Positions 20,901 to 33,292 of a stretch of DNA of 64,000 nucleotides are shown here, in pieces. The stretch's first letter is position 1; each line of letters begins with the position of its first letter. Made by a program: the position numbers and the translations under genes. Source of the DNA: Parapristionchus giblindavisi (taxonomy: Eukaryota > Nematoda > Chromadorea > Rhabditida > Diplogasteridae); contig CALSFV010000013.1 of the NCBI GenBank assembly GCA_943737045.1, positions 1,505,810 through 1,569,809 of the forward strand. The letters are read 5' to 3'. The notes under the pieces were generated by a model, which saw only the letters and a program-made list of their open reading frames with translations, was not told where the DNA came from and ran no database searches.

Positions 20901-23708
20901 ATCAAAGTTCAAAGTTCATAGATCAAAGATCAATCATACCCCATCTGATGGTAGTAACAGTGGTCTCCATGCCGCCAGTCCATAGATCACCCGCGTTGAG
21001 GGCGAGAGTGAGCTTACTGTAATCAATCGGTAATCATTGATGTTCAGGCATTATCGATTGATTGATTTCATTTACAGTATTTATTTGATTTTTATGTTCA
21101 CGCCAATTTTCTCCCGTCTTCTTGTTTTGAGCGAAGCGTGTGAATGTTTTTCAACCATGGGTCCGGACAATTTCCCACTGCGCTAATCAACGTGTGAGCA
21201 TTACAGTAACCCACCGATAGAATACAACATAACATAGCATATAGAGAAAACATCGTAAAGATCAAATATCATTACTTGTATGTTCAATAAGTCTTCATAA
21301 TCCTGATAAATATTGATTGATTGGTATTTTGATCAAATCCAGATATTTTTTACATATTTTAAGAAGAAAAAGAAAGCGAGAGAGCCGATTCAAATAAGCC
21401 CATGGCGCCACTGGAATCACTTGTGGTTGCAGAATTCGACACAATTTTACTCTCCGTTCTTGCAACGCTCTCTCGCACACAAAGAAAGCGAGAGAGCATT
21501 GCAGAGTGGAGAGTTTAAATTAGCTGTGCCTTTAAAATTTAAAAAAAAAACTCTCTTGAAATGGGGATTATCTACACGTTTCTTCATCTCTTTCAGATAC
21601 GCCTCGATGAAGTCCCTTGAGTCACCATCCTGATGGTCGCTCTTGTTCATCTCTGCTTCGTGCTCATCGATCTGTATATTTCAATGCAATCCTTTTACAA
21701 TAATATTGTAAGGCATCCTTTTTTTCTCTTTCAAACATGTTTTACATGGACTAAGTGATTCGAAAGTTCGATCACTTGGACTTTTCGCAATGTTAATATA
21801 GTTTTATAATTACTAGTTAAAAAAATATTGAAATTTGGGTTTCGCATGCTACAAAATCACTGAAATTCACTTTAAATTTGGCTAAATATTAATTTCTTAT
21901 AATATCATTGATTGGTTTTTGACAAATAATGTACCGTACTTCATCGAGGAAGAAGTTCTGCAGGGCCATGCCGTTCTTATAATACGACCGGAATGCGGGA
22001 AGGAAGGCGGCAATCCAAGGATATGAATCAGCTACGAGTAGCTGTACCGATTGTACCTTGAAAGATCAAAGATCAAAGATCAAAACACAAAGATCAAAGT
22101 ACAATACCTGTTGCAGCACTTTATCGATCAGGTGCTTGAAGTGATTGAATTCCGCATCTCCGAAGGCGTAGCGCTAAAATCGATGAACTGGTTAACACGG
22201 ACGTGAATTTGATCTTTGATCTGTGATCTTTGAACTTTGAACCTTGCCAATAACGATATCGTGGATGATGTTGCCAATACAGAAAGCGAGAGGGTGATGC
22301 GGATCGAGCATAGACTGAAATTGAACTTTGATCTTTGATATTTTGATCTTTTGATCTTTGATCTCTTACCGTACGATTCTCATCGATCAACTTATCAATC
22401 TGTTCCAGTAGTCGATCAATGTGAAACTGAATCCGCACTTCCATTTCATTTTTCCCGAAACCGAATCCCTGCAAATAGCCTCTCCTTACTTTTTTGGTGC
22501 TCCGTTGAGAGGCCAAAACTCGCGGGGTACCCCGTCTAAAGGTTCTACCCCGTGGCTTACGCCGTGGTGTACGCCACGGGATTGAGACGGCGTGCTCCGC
22601 AAGTAAAAAAAATCGGAGTTTGTTTCCTTCAAGTCCAAAGTTACCTTAAGTACTTCCATTGCAAACTTCTTCTGCGTATACCATCTGCAATATATTGAAG
22701 ATCATGCATAAAAAAACCAATATCGTGTAGATATTTCGTGAAGCTACCTTATGCTTGCTGTCACATCGGCCTAACCTCTCGCTACCGTAACCATCTACAG
22801 TATACCTCTCTCCTGACGACAGTATGATGCCGTCGCCTTCGTGGTGAGAGCCGAGGAAGAGACGATAGAGGAAAGATGATGGACGGGCGGCGAAGGCTTC
22901 ACCTAGAGAGAGAGATCAAAGATCAACATTCAGACAATTGAATGGGAATCTTATTTCTTCTAATTTCAATTATTTCTTTCAAGCAATCGGCGAATTAAAT
23001 TTCAGCACATTAAAGGTTCCTCCTTTTTTAAACTCTCTGGCAATGCTCTCTCGCGTTCTTTGTTTACGAGAGAGTGTTCCCAGTGCGGAGAGTAAAATGA
23101 GCTCGGGGTGTGCCGTTAAGGACGCTTTAGAGATTGAAGAACACAGACCAAAAGATCAAAGAGAATCATACTGACGTTCTTTCACGAGGGCCTCCACGAG
23201 GACTTCATTCGAGGCGAGTACGACGATGGGTTTGGGCAGCCAGATGGTGAAGACGTCACCGTATATGGTACGCCAACGGAGGATGGTACGATGGGGATTG
23301 GCGAGATCGAACTGATAATGATGATAATGATTGTGATACATTACATTTTTACATTACATTCTGTACAACAACTTTATCAGATGGGTTTATTAAAACAGCT
23401 TCTTTTTATGTCTAGTGATGCTGCATAAATGAAGCGCTATACGATGCGATAATGATTTTTTTCCATTATTGCTATACATTATTGTATACATTATACATAC
23501 ATTGCTATTGTATGTTGTCAAAACGAGAAATTGGATAAGTTTAGGGATATTTGTCTTTGTATTTGATCTTGATCTTGATCTTGTTAGTTATCAATACCTG
23601 AAGAAAGTTTCCAACGATCGGCAGTGGCATCGGCCCCGGGGGATATCCACGACGTTTCCAATGGAAATGATAGATGATGAAGATGAGAATGCCGAACCAG
23701 ATGAGCAT
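17987..23708 (-). CDS. Cytochrome P450 monooxygenase
   Basis: Heme-thiolate monooxygenase anchored in the ER, probably in xenobiotic or lipid oxidation. Exons on the - strand: 23708-23598, 23311-23176, 22902-22806, 22684-22645, 22468-22370, 22314-22243, 22173-22108, 22056-21940, 21671-~21552, 21016-20940, 20871-20810, 19829-19711, 18883-18758, 18406-18313, 18250-18190, 18090-17987. About 500 residues, normal for the family. In order: N-terminal membrane anchor, hinge PPGPMPLP (residue ~23), EAFAARP, helix I GDLWTGGMETT, ExxR as ELQR, the PERF region FDPNRF, heme loop FGLGLRQCLG with the Cys ligand, and C-terminal LPSLERRMG. ATG is 2 bases after TTTCAG, suggesting trans-splicing. All junctions keep phase except exon 9 to 10, where the visible donor is off by two bases and a palindromic element sits beside it. 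Resembles nematode CYP2-clan members; subfamily not assigned. Confidence 0.93.
18490..18685. mobile_element. TA-flanked palindromic MITE
   Basis: CACTCACAGAAAAAACCCTA ... TAGGGTTTATTTCTGGCGAGTG with TA at 18488-18489 and 18686-18687. Arms of about 75 bp carry GTGCACCAAACACTAAACGG. Tc1/mariner-type non-autonomous element in a P450 intron. Confidence 0.85.
19265..19337 (+). tRNA. tRNA-Arg (ACG), copy 3
   Basis: Same 73-base sequence as the other two copies, antisense within the P450 intron between 18884 and 19710. Flanking sequence upstream (GCTCTTGGTGA) matches copy 2, indicating duplication of the whole cassette. Confidence 0.97.
19411..19482 (+). tRNA. tRNA-Thr (AGT), copy 3
   Basis: Same 72-base sequence as copies 1 and 2, 73 bases after the Arg gene, antisense in the P450 intron. 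CATTTTG follows. Confidence 0.97.
19567..19682. repeat. Palindromic 110-bp family copy
   Basis: AAGGCACACCCTAAGCC, then CTGCCCGCATTGGCAATACT and GAATCTGCCCAGAGCGGAG. It lies in the P450 intron, 84 bases after the tRNA-Thr. Confidence 0.75.
21440..21536. repeat. Palindromic 110-bp family copy at a P450 donor
   Basis: TTTTACTCTCCGTTCTTGCA mirrored by GCAGAGTGGAGAGTTTAAA. It lies about 15 bases from the presumed exon 9 donor, the one junction in this gene whose phase I could not close. Confidence 0.8.
23010..23122. repeat. Palindromic 110-bp family copy
   Basis: AACTCTCTGGCAATGCTCTC and GTGTTCCCAGTGCGGAGAG arms; ends CTCGGGGTGTGCC. P450 intron. Confidence 0.75.
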
Positions 23709-24090
23709 ACCTGAAATAATAAATAGTGTTGATACAATTCTAAAACAAAGAGTTCAGTATGAAACCGTTCGGTAGGATCGCTGTCCCAAAGATCAAAGAT
23801 CAAAGATCAAAGGTAGATGTAAATGGCAGCTTAGTCAATGTGACAATGACAATGACTGATGTGCATGACATCGAACACATTTAGAAAAGAATCAAGACAA
23901 GTCGACTATAGAAGACCTTATGAGAAGAGGAGTACGGAGCCCTCTTATAGTGTCCATTGTTACACCGCAAATTCTTATCGCCGGAGCCAAAAAGAGCTCA
24001 ATAACTAAGTCATTGAGCTCTTTTTGAGCTCTACAGCTCGTCATTATTTGCATTGGCTCTCCTCGCTCATAGTGATTAACAGTGCAGTCC

Positions 24091-24259
24091 CTCTAGTATT
24101 TGCAAACCAGCAGTCTACTTAAATAACGTCACTGACTAGAAGTTTACTGCAAGTGTATCATATACCAGTTGCAGTAAACTTACGTCTATTTAGAAGTAGA
24201 CTTGCAAGTCTTCTGCAAGTGGTAATGATTAGTAAACTACTAGTTTTGAAATAACAGAG
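24091..24259. mobile_element. Palindromic element upstream of P450
   Basis: CTCTAGTATTTG ... TTTTGAAATAACAGAG ends with AGTCTACTTAAATAACGTCA inside. Same family as 11289-11525 and, like it, located 5' of a - strand gene, here 383 bases upstream of the P450 ATG. Confidence 0.65.
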
Positions 24260-24326
24260 CCCGTGAATATTTTCGCGAACAAACTGTGAAGACAGAAAGA
24301 CAGCAAAAAATATTCGGCATACCATA

Positions 24327-25869
24327 CAGTGGTGGCCAGAAGGATATCATATTTTGGTTTTTTGAGCATAACTTTTCTTGTAGATAACCGATCACCATGA
24401 AATTTTTATATAGTGTGTTCAAACATGTTTCACAATGTATACCGAGGCATGGGGCCGGTTTTTCAATTTAGACGGTTTCCCAGGCTACAGTATCCCAAAA
24501 TGACCACATGCCTCATTTTGATAGCGTGAAGTTGCGACGTATTTTCGTTGTTTTAAACAATTTTTTCACCGTTTAAAAAGTACTTACGCATGCTACTATA
24601 GTCATTCATCGATACTGCATACATTTATTAGATATTAATATTCATATCGTAGGCATATTGTGAATTTCAAAAGTAGCAACTTTTTTCACCACTTTTGCTT
24701 GTTTCTTGTGATTTTTTAAATGTATATTTCTTTTTTTATGTTTTTATACTATGGTAATACCGAGAGGTGTGTTATATCTCTTCCCTGATACCTTGCCCGT
24801 GAGGTTTGAATGGTCTGAAGCAATCAGAACCTGCTCACCAGTTAATTGAAAACCAGTGTACGATCTCTCGTGTCATCAAAAAGGTTCCCAAATTCGTCAT
24901 CAACTGTCAACCCTCATTGCCTGGTGTTTCACGTATTACCTAGGACCTTGATGACAGGAATATCATCAGCGTATCGCGCGATATCCCGAGGGCGAACTCA
25001 ACAATCAACTAGCAAGAAATGACACTATACGGTGCCACTCCTCCTTCGACTCGCACCATCCGTAGACAACCCCAACACGCTGTAACGGTAGAGTTGTTAG
25101 TACGAAGCCCATAATCTATCCTAAGAACAGAGAGAATCGTCTGAAGTGCGTAAAGGCTCATTTCAAAAGGACAAAAGGGCAGACTAGCGAAAGGTCGTCT
25201 GGTCGGATGAGTCCACGTTCAATCTCTTGGGCTCGGACGACCGGGTTGACGTCCGTAGACCAGTCGGGGCCCCCCACAAGCTCGTCCCCTAGGAGGATCA
25301 CGGAGTCAGAAGTGTCATGGTGCACAGAGATTCGTACTATGTCCTCTGCAGCGAATCAATGGAATCATGATCGCAACGGCTATCGTACGCTCCTCCTCGC
25401 CACACGTTGTTAGAGCAGCCAGAAGCACGGAAACTAAGTACTAAATTAATATTTATTAATTTAATCTGTTTAATAGTAGATTTGAACCTAAATTGTTGCC
25501 TCAACATCACCCACGTGAGCAATCCACTTTGTTAGTGATTTAATCAATTATTTTGATTGTTGACATGCTGAATATTGTTAATAAATTTGTTTAATTGATT
25601 TTTAAGGAATATTCGTGAAAAAAACCAAAAAAACCGCATGAATACATTTAAAAATTACAGGAGAAGTAACTTCAATAAAATGAGCGGTCACGGTCATTTT
25701 GGGATACTGTAGCCTGCGATCCGTCTAAATTGAAAAACCGGCCCCATGCCTCGGTATACATTTTGAAACATGTTTGAGCACACTATATAAAAATTTCAAG
25801 CTCATTGGTTATCTACAAGAAAAGTTATGCTCAAAAAACCAAAATATGATATCCTTCTGGCCACCACTG
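24327..25869 (+). mobile_element. Decayed Tc1/mariner transposon
   Basis: Inverted repeats of about 195 bp starting CAGTGGTGGCCAGAAGGAT, flanked by TA (24325-24326, 25870-25871). Length 1543 bp fits an autonomous Tc1-type element. The interior retains out-of-frame pieces of a Tc1 transposase: NRENRLKCVKAHFKR, then in another frame KVVWSDESTFNLLGSDDRVD, including the catalytic second Asp region. Stops and frameshifts prevent a functional product. Confidence 0.88.
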
Positions 25870-25871
25870 TA

Positions 25872-27296
25872 CATACATTATTTTACAATAATTTAGCATA
25901 TGGATCGCTAGAACTATGAATGAATCAAGCTTGAAGGTACAGGAAATGCGCGAATTTTGACAATTCCTCACAAATAAAAAGACAAAAAAACGAAAATATT
26001 GTGATTTTCGTGGTATTTTTACTGAATGAAATAAACGAAATTAATTTTGTAAAAGAATAAAGATTTTAAAATTCCAATGTCAACGACATCTCTCATATAC
26101 CACGGATTTCCAGTAATAATGAAGGTATCCATATGACAATTAAACATTTTCACTCACAGATTTGAACGAAATTTGTCTGATTAATCATAATAAGGGAAAG
26201 GAGAGCTTGTTTTCGTAAAATTTGCATTTTACGCTACTTAATCTGATCTCGATATTATAGTTTTCCTAAAAAAGTCAACGAGAGAGCAAGCGATCGTGAA
26301 CTGAGCTTTCATTTATATGAAACATGAAACTCAGCATGAAACAATTCAGATTTATAAAGCGAGTACAAAGGTTAATTGATTACTCGATATAGATAAATAG
26401 ACATTGAATGAGGGTAATGTTGGATATGTGATTGATTGATTATATGGTCAAGAAAAATAAGGAAAGATAGGATAGTACATATTATGAAATAACATGAATA
26501 AGAATAATATAAGAAATAGCGGAATTAGGTGAAATCATGTAATAAGAGTAGAAGGGCCTACTTTATATGGTGGTGGGCGCGAAGAGCCATGGGAAAAATT
26601 GAAGGGCGGTCCTGGGAATTTTTGTAATTGGTTGAAAATATATAGATGAAAAACAACTGTAAAGTATGATCAGAAAATAAAGATTTGATCTTTGATCTTT
26701 GGAATTTAATGATATAGATCAAAGATCAGTTGATAAAAACTTAACGCCAATTTGTTCCTTTAAAATTTCTAAATTCATTCTTAGCTTTTTATTTACCTCA
26801 TGTTCGAAACGTTTTATCAATCGTCGTATCGATCTCCAGAAAGAAAATTTCATACGAATATCTAGAAAAATATTACGTTATGTGTACTGATCATTATTTA
26901 TTTCTCCATCAAATATAATGAGCAGGAGTGATATGTATAATGTGAGAGAAGGGGATAGATTGATTTCAATTGCAAAATTCCATTTCGATGTTGGCACGGT
27001 TGCTTTTCTTGGCTTTAATCATTTCTGAACTGAAAAGTTAATAATTGGAGAGTTTTTTTTTTTTTAATAAAAACTTTACCTCTTGTAGGAACCGATTAAT
27101 CGACAAGTATCACATGGTTTAATGGTTTTCGCAGTTGCGAAAACATAATCCGATCATCGTTTTATCGTCTTTATCTTCTTTATAATTCTTCTTGATACCT
27201 AGTTCGTTCAGCCCTTTCAATTCAATAATAATACTATCTCATCCTATGCTTTTTTTTTCAAATCCACTTTCACTTTTATATTGCCCTCTTCCGTAT
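25872..27296. other. AT-rich gene-free stretch
   Basis: No exon recognised. Contains one GATCTTT cluster near 26685 and, near 26893-26960, a dispersed TTTATTTCTCCATCAAATATA motif shared with 57650-57700 and 58780-58830. Confidence 0.5.
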
Positions 27297-28330
27297 TTCT
27301 CTTATTCTTTCCCTCTCCCTTTCTCTCCCTCTCCCTCTCCCTCTCCCTCTCCCTCTCCCTCTCCCTCTCCCTCTCCCTCTCCCTCTCCCTCTCCCTCTCC
27401 CTCTCCCTCTCCCTCTCCCTCTCCCTCTCCCTCTCCCTCTCCCTCTCCCTCTCCCTCTCCCTCTCCCTCTCTCTCCCTTCCTCTCTCTCTCCCTCTCCCT
27501 CTCCATTCCTCTCTCTCCATTCCTCTCTCTCCATTCCTCTCTCTCCATTCCTCTCTCTCCTTCCCTGTCCCTCTCCCTCCTCGTCTCCCTCTCCCTCTCC
27601 CTCTCCCTCTCCCTCTCCCTCTCCCTCTCCCTCTCCCTCTCCCTCTCCCTCTCCCTCTCCCTCTCCCTCTCCCTCTCCCTCTCCCTCTCCCTCTCCCTCT
27701 CTCTCCCTTCCTCTCTCTCTCCCTCTCCCTCTCCATTCCTCTCTCTCCATTCCTCTCTCTCCTTCCCTGTCCCTCTCCCTCCTCGTCTCCCTCTCCCTCT
27801 CCCTCTCCCTCTCCCTCTCCCTCTCCCTCTCCCTCTCCCTCTCCCTCTCCCTCTCCCTCTCCCTCTCCCTCTCCCTCTCCCTCTCCCTCTCCCTCTCCCT
27901 CTCCCTCTCCCTCTCCCTCTCCCTCTCCCTCTCCCTCTCTCTCCCTTCCTCTCTCTCTCCCTCTCCCTCTCCATTCCTCTCTCTCCATTCCTCTCTCTCC
28001 TTCCCTGTCCCTCTCCCTCCTCGTCTCCCTCTCCCTCTCCCTCTCCCTCTCCCTCTCCCTCTCCCTCTCCCTCTCCCTCTCCCTCTCCCTCTCCCTCTCC
28101 CTCTCCCTCTCCCTCTCCCTCTCCCTCTCCCTCTCCCTCTCCCTCTCCCTCTCTCTCCCTTCCTCTCTCTCTCCCTCTCCCTCTCCATTCCTCTCTCTCC
28201 ATTCCTCTCTCTCCTTCCCTGTCCCTCTCCCTCCTCGTCTCCCTCTCCCTCTCCCTCTCCCTCTCCCTCTCCCTCTCCCTCTCCCTCTCCCTCTCCCTCT
28301 CCCTCTCCCTCTCCCTCTCCATCTCACTCC
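27297..28330 (+). repeat. (CTCCCT)n higher-order array
   Basis: Five blocks of perfect hexamer CTCCCT are separated by near-identical spacers that contain CATTCCTCTCTCTC units and end CCTTCCCTGTCCCTC...CTCGTCTCC. The spacer end recurs near 27565, 27768, 28004 and 28217, so the large unit is roughly 200-235 bp. All frames remain open on both strands because of the repeat (Ser-Pro, Leu-Pro, Arg-Glu runs); I do not regard these as proteins. Confidence 0.97.
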
Positions 28331-29924
28331 ATCCACCCCTCTCTTTGTCATCTCTCTTCCACGATGCAAATACAAAGCCGTAAATTTCGCACTTTTAAGA
28401 GCTCTCAGTTCTTCTTTTCCTGCTTTATTTATTCGTTCATACTCTGCAGCTCTTCTGAACTTCGATCGATCGCACGGAAAACCTGCGCAAACTTAACGAA
28501 TTAGTTTTTTTTTAATCAAAGAAAACTCTCCCACCTGTACATACTATCTCGCCTATTTTACTTTTCATTTCGTTGCTCTTGAACACCATATCATATTTTG
28601 CAACGTTATTTATTCATATTTGAGTAATATTCTTTGCAAGTCATACGCGGTTTGGAAGAAACGAATTTGCTTCGGGACTGATTTTGCTATTATCGAATCT
28701 AGTTAGATTCCGGTGGGAAAGGTTTGATCGCACCCTTTTATCATGACAGTGTTCAATACAAAATAACTTTTATACGGAACATAATCATCGGGGTTGCGAC
28801 TAAACGACTGATTAGTCTGGGCATGTTGTCCCATAAAGGAAAGTTGATGATGGCACCATAATCATCCAGTCATTCTCACTTTGATTTTATATCATTCTCT
28901 TCGGCTTCATTAATTTCTCTCTCTCATTCCATGTATTCCCCTCTCTCTCTTTTTCCTTCTCTCCACTCTGTCTCTCTTCCAATTCCTCCGTCTGACACCC
29001 TTCTCTTTTCCCTCCATATCATCACCACTATATTCATCTCTTCTCCTTCTCTTTCTCTGTTCCCTCTTATTCCACCTCTTATTCCTTCCCACATTGCTCA
29101 TCAGAACACCGCTTCCCCCACAGTGTCTCTGTATCTCTCACCTTCTCTCCTAGTCTCTTCCCTCTCTCACAATCTCTATCTCTATCTAATAGAGTCTCTA
29201 TCCTTCCTTCTTCCGTTCATCCAGTTACAGAGTTTGTACGTATTCTACCGTTATTATCGATTGGATCCATGTAATTTAATTATTAACTTATCTTATTTTG
29301 AGTTGAACTGTACACCTTCCATCCATACATTCTGTTGCTCAGCTGATCTCTCGGACCCTTTCCAAGTGTACCCTTTCAAGCTGTTGTGTATTTGTTTTTG
29401 TCAATTATATATGATCGTTGTCTTTGAAACTGTCAAACTTATGGATAGAATCTCCATAGATCAGTTACTTCACATACTCTTTCTGGACATTCGATTGATC
29501 TCTTACGCCTGTAGATTCGTTTATTTCATTTAAAACAAAATTATCAAGATTCAGCTCTGCAGTGCATGGTTTGCCACTCATGATTTCTAGATTATCTCAT
29601 GAAAATTAGTCCGATGATTCGTGCCTGGATTTATCATCATACTTATTCGTTTTGCGCTACTTATGTTTCTTATAAGTATTACCATTTATTCAGCCACTGT
29701 ACAGTATCTGCCAAAACTTCGTAATCTATTTGTATTGCCCTTTTTCACCTATAGCTGTACATGATCTGAATCACTTCCTTGTCTCTCTTCCTCTAGTGTA
29801 CTCTTACCCCTTACCCTCAACCTCTGCGAACTGTCCATTAGTATTTACTGAGCTGACTCTGCCTCTCCCTCCCTCTCTTTCTCCCTCTAACTCTATATTT
29901 CTCCCTCTCCCTTTATGTCTACCC

Positions 29925-29970
<46 letters not shown>

Positions 29971-30269
29971 CCTCTCTCTCTACCTCTATCGTTCACCTCC
30001 CCCCACTCTCGCAGGTAAATAACCCCATCGACCTATCGGGCCGTCTATCGTTCCCTGTGCTCTCTCCCCTCCCTCACTCTGTCCTTTACATTAGCACGTG
30101 GCTCGTAAGTTCATCACTTCACTCACTCTCATGACTTATATCCCGCTGTTCACTTTATTATTTTCAACGTTGATCGCTTCATCGGTTTTTCACATTCGTT
30201 GTGTCATCAGTGCCTTTTTTTAAATAGATTTCCAAAGCATAGATCAGTGAGATTTGATCAGATCGTTGA

Positions 30270-30361
30270 CAAATCTGATGGCAGAGTGAGAACTCTCGCA
30301 GATAAATAGCGCGAGAGAGTGTGACCAGAGCAGTGAGTTTAGGATTATCTCGGGGTGTCAC
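30270..30361. repeat. Palindromic 110-bp family copy
   Basis: GGCAGAGTGAGAACTCTCGC and GAGTGTGACCAGAGCAGTGA, ending CTCGGGGTGTCACG. It is immediately followed by the 125-bp dispersed repeat. Confidence 0.6.
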
Positions 30362-30369
30362 GTTCTGTT

Positions 30370-30500
30370 ATGTATGGCACAGTATTCTGGTCCAAGCCAT
30401 TTTTCTTCGAAAGCAAGACAAAGGAGAGACCATTGTATTCGAGAGAGTTTGTATGTTGAGCGGTCGTTCTTGCTTTGAAAGTCATGAGAACGCTGTGATG
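30370..30500 (+). repeat. 125-bp dispersed repeat, copy
   Basis: From CACAGTATTCTGGTCCAAGC through ATTCGAGAGAGTTTGTATG to GAACGCTGTG. A nearly identical copy is at 45278-45400, an inverted one at 33181-33292 and a diverged one at 36708-36840. No coding potential or known RNA recognised. Confidence 0.85.
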
Positions 30501-31439
30501 GTGCTCGTGAAAGATTTTGAACGAATCATTTCTCCATACCATTGATAATCCGATAATATTAGTGGGTTGCGAGGTGAATTTTTTTCATATCAGCATCTCC
30601 TCACTTCTCTCGTCTCTCTCGTAATCTGCCTCTCTCTATCTCATTTTCTCCCTTTTCCTCCCTCTATCATGCACTGCCTGTCTTCTTTTTTTGGATCAGT
30701 TTGTAACACTCTATCAGATCATGACGTTGACCATGCATTGGCAAAGAGGCAAAGTTCGAGATTTAGTCTTGAACATGTGATCAGTTCATTACAAAACTGT
30801 TGGTCAACGGTCGTGTGCGAAGAAAATGAAGAAACCGTAAATTTTCCTTCTCTCGTTCATTTTCTTCCTGATTCATCATAGATTTTAATGGTATGCTGAC
30901 AGATATTTTGTAAGCTATTCAAACTCTTGTTCTGACGATGATCTTTACAATAATTGTCATGCTCTACCTCTTCCTTTTCTCTCCCTCTCTCTCTCCTCTC
31001 TTCCTCTCTCTCTCCCTCCCTCTCCTTCGCTCCCTTCTCTCTCCCTCTATCTCCATCTCCCTCTCTCCCTCTCCCTCTCCCTCTCCCTCTCCCTCTCACT
31101 CTCACTCTCACTCTCACTCTCCCTCTCCCTCTCCCTCTCCCTCTCCCTCTCCCTCTATATCATCCCTCCTTCCTCTCCATCCAACCACAATGTGTTATCA
31201 CTATCGCTTATCACTTGGTGATATTGATATGGATGGAAAGGGTAAAGGACTGTATAGTGGATGACGCCCCCTCCTAACTTTAAGCTCATAATGGTAAAGG
31301 AGCAACCCATTAACCAAGGAACACCAATGTTTCACTGCTAGGCCTAAATTCTGCTCTGTATGAGCTTATACCTAACCATAAGCTCATGGAGAACAGACCA
31401 TAATATATCCGCGATCGCGTAATTGTGGTAATCGGGCCA

Positions 31440-31590
31440 TTCATTGACCATTCTTCATCAGAGGCCGTGAACGTCGGCAAACGGTTTGCCGACAAACATG
31501 ACGTCACAAACGTACAAACGTACAAACGTAACGTTTGTCAGATATCCTCCCCCTACGCTTGTGACGTCACGTTTACCGGAAAAGGATTTG
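31440..31590. repeat. GTGACGTCAC-type inverted element
   Basis: ACAAACATGACGTCACAAAC and CCTACGCTTGTGACGTCACG around a tandem ACAAACGT. Related sequences with CTACGCTT and CGTCA words are at 3860-3990 and 55815-56030. Confidence 0.5.
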
Positions 31591-31884
31591 TAAAAAAAAC
31601 TTTACCCTCTTTCAATATAAATTTATGTCGAGAGTGTTATGTGATTTATTATCTTTGATTTACAAACCTGTATTGCTTTATGCTGAGCATGTCGATAAAT
31701 ATATAATATATATGGTAAACGTTCATGAATGCGGCCTCAGTTTGGCTCCATCAATGTTCACCCAATCGCGTTTATCCATCTGTCCAATGGTATTCCGTGT
31801 CTCTCTTTAAATCTCCGTTCAAATATTGTGAAAAGAAAGGAGGAGTTCTTTTCGATTTGCCAAATGATTTTGGGTGGGTCGGTC

Positions 31885-32010
31885 AAATCTTTAAAGGGGT
31901 TGACACCTTTGTCAACGGTTTCTTCACCCCTCTACGCTCTCTCGTTGTTAGATAACAGAGAAATTGTGTGCGCAATGACGAGACCATTGAGTGAGGTCCC
32001 TTTAATCTGA
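31885..32010. repeat. Second palindromic family, copy
   Basis: TCTTTAAAGGGGTTGACACC ... CCATTGAGTGAGGTCCCTTT with a CTCTCTCGTTGTTAGATAAC centre. Confidence 0.7.
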
Positions 32011-33180
32011 ATCTTCTCTGAATCTGACGGCAATCAATTACTATCTTTTTATACGGAAAGGAAGCAAAGTGATATGGGAGCGAAAGAAGAAAAAAAGAAA
32101 GATCCACATAAACGCTACTGATTGCGCTATATCCGTCCCTTTTTCCGTCCCTTTGACATCTCTCTCATCCGTAATCGAATCTGTCCCGTGTATTTTGTGG
32201 CTATCTACCAATTCGATTTGTACTGACTCAAATCGTGTAGCAATCCTTCCAAATGTAAAAACGAGGCAAACACAGATGACACGTTTGACAAAGTTCGCAG
32301 ATTTATTGTTTTCTCGATGTCAGCATTCCACGTGTTGTTTTATACTTACATTATAATTATTAATTTATCGATGTCACGATAATATTTCGAGGCGAACTGG
32401 TTCCAAAAATACAGAGATTGTATCAATTAAATTAAATTAGATACTCCCTGTGATTGTGAGTATGGGTCTCGATAGCTTCTCGTATATAAATGAGATTTTG
32501 CATTCTTTCCAACTATCACTAAAAACTTTTTGATATCCAACTCAATGGGGGTTCTACTGAAGATGGCCAATCCCATTGAGTAGAGGTTCACTGTCTAGAA
32601 CCTATGGCCGAAACAGTGTTCCTCTAATTAGTATTGAGTACATTTGCATGACTTGTATATTCATTATTTGCTCTTTCAATATGTTTCACTGCCTATACAT
32701 AACCTAGACGCTGCACGTGGACAATTGTTTAATGAAGAAGCACCTCCATAAAAAATAATATAAACCACAGTCAACAGTCGCTTCGGTGCTAATGTACGAT
32801 CTAGATGTTAGTGAATATTTCGATTTTACCCAATAGTCCTCTCTCTAGATCTATCTCTCTATCCCTACCCGCTCTCCCTCTACCTATACCTCTACCTCTC
32901 TATCTCCCACCCTCTCCTTCCCTTCCTTATTCTCCCCCTTCCCCCTTTCCCTCTTTCCCACTAGTTCTCTCGATATTTTTCGTGTATGGTCAGCAGTGGC
33001 GATGAATCCCGCTGTTGATGAAGCGATTCCCCACTACTACATTTATTTATTTCCCCATCTTCAATCGTTTTTATTTATAGTATCAGTCACGATCGCTAGT
33101 AATGAAGAAATACCAGCAATAAAGCTGATATATATTTATATTATATTATATATTTATCACAGCACAATGTTCTATATACT

Positions 33181-33292
33181 GTGAAAGCCAAAACGACCGC
33201 TCAACATAGAAACTCTCTCAAATGCAATCGTCTTTCGCTTGTCTGGCTATGGAAACAAAATGGCTTGAACCGGAATACTGTGACAGGCTCGC
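33181..33292 (-). repeat. 125-bp dispersed repeat, inverted copy
   Basis: Reverse-complement of the 30370 repeat with substitutions: CGACCGCTCAACATAGAAAC and GGCTTGAACCGGAATACTGT. Confidence 0.7.

Noticed and set aside
27192..28504. Long open frames of 300-430 codons on both strands
   Set aside because: They are translations of the CTCCCT array (Ser-Pro, Leu-Pro, Arg-Gly, Glu-Arg runs), open in all frames because the repeat lacks stops.
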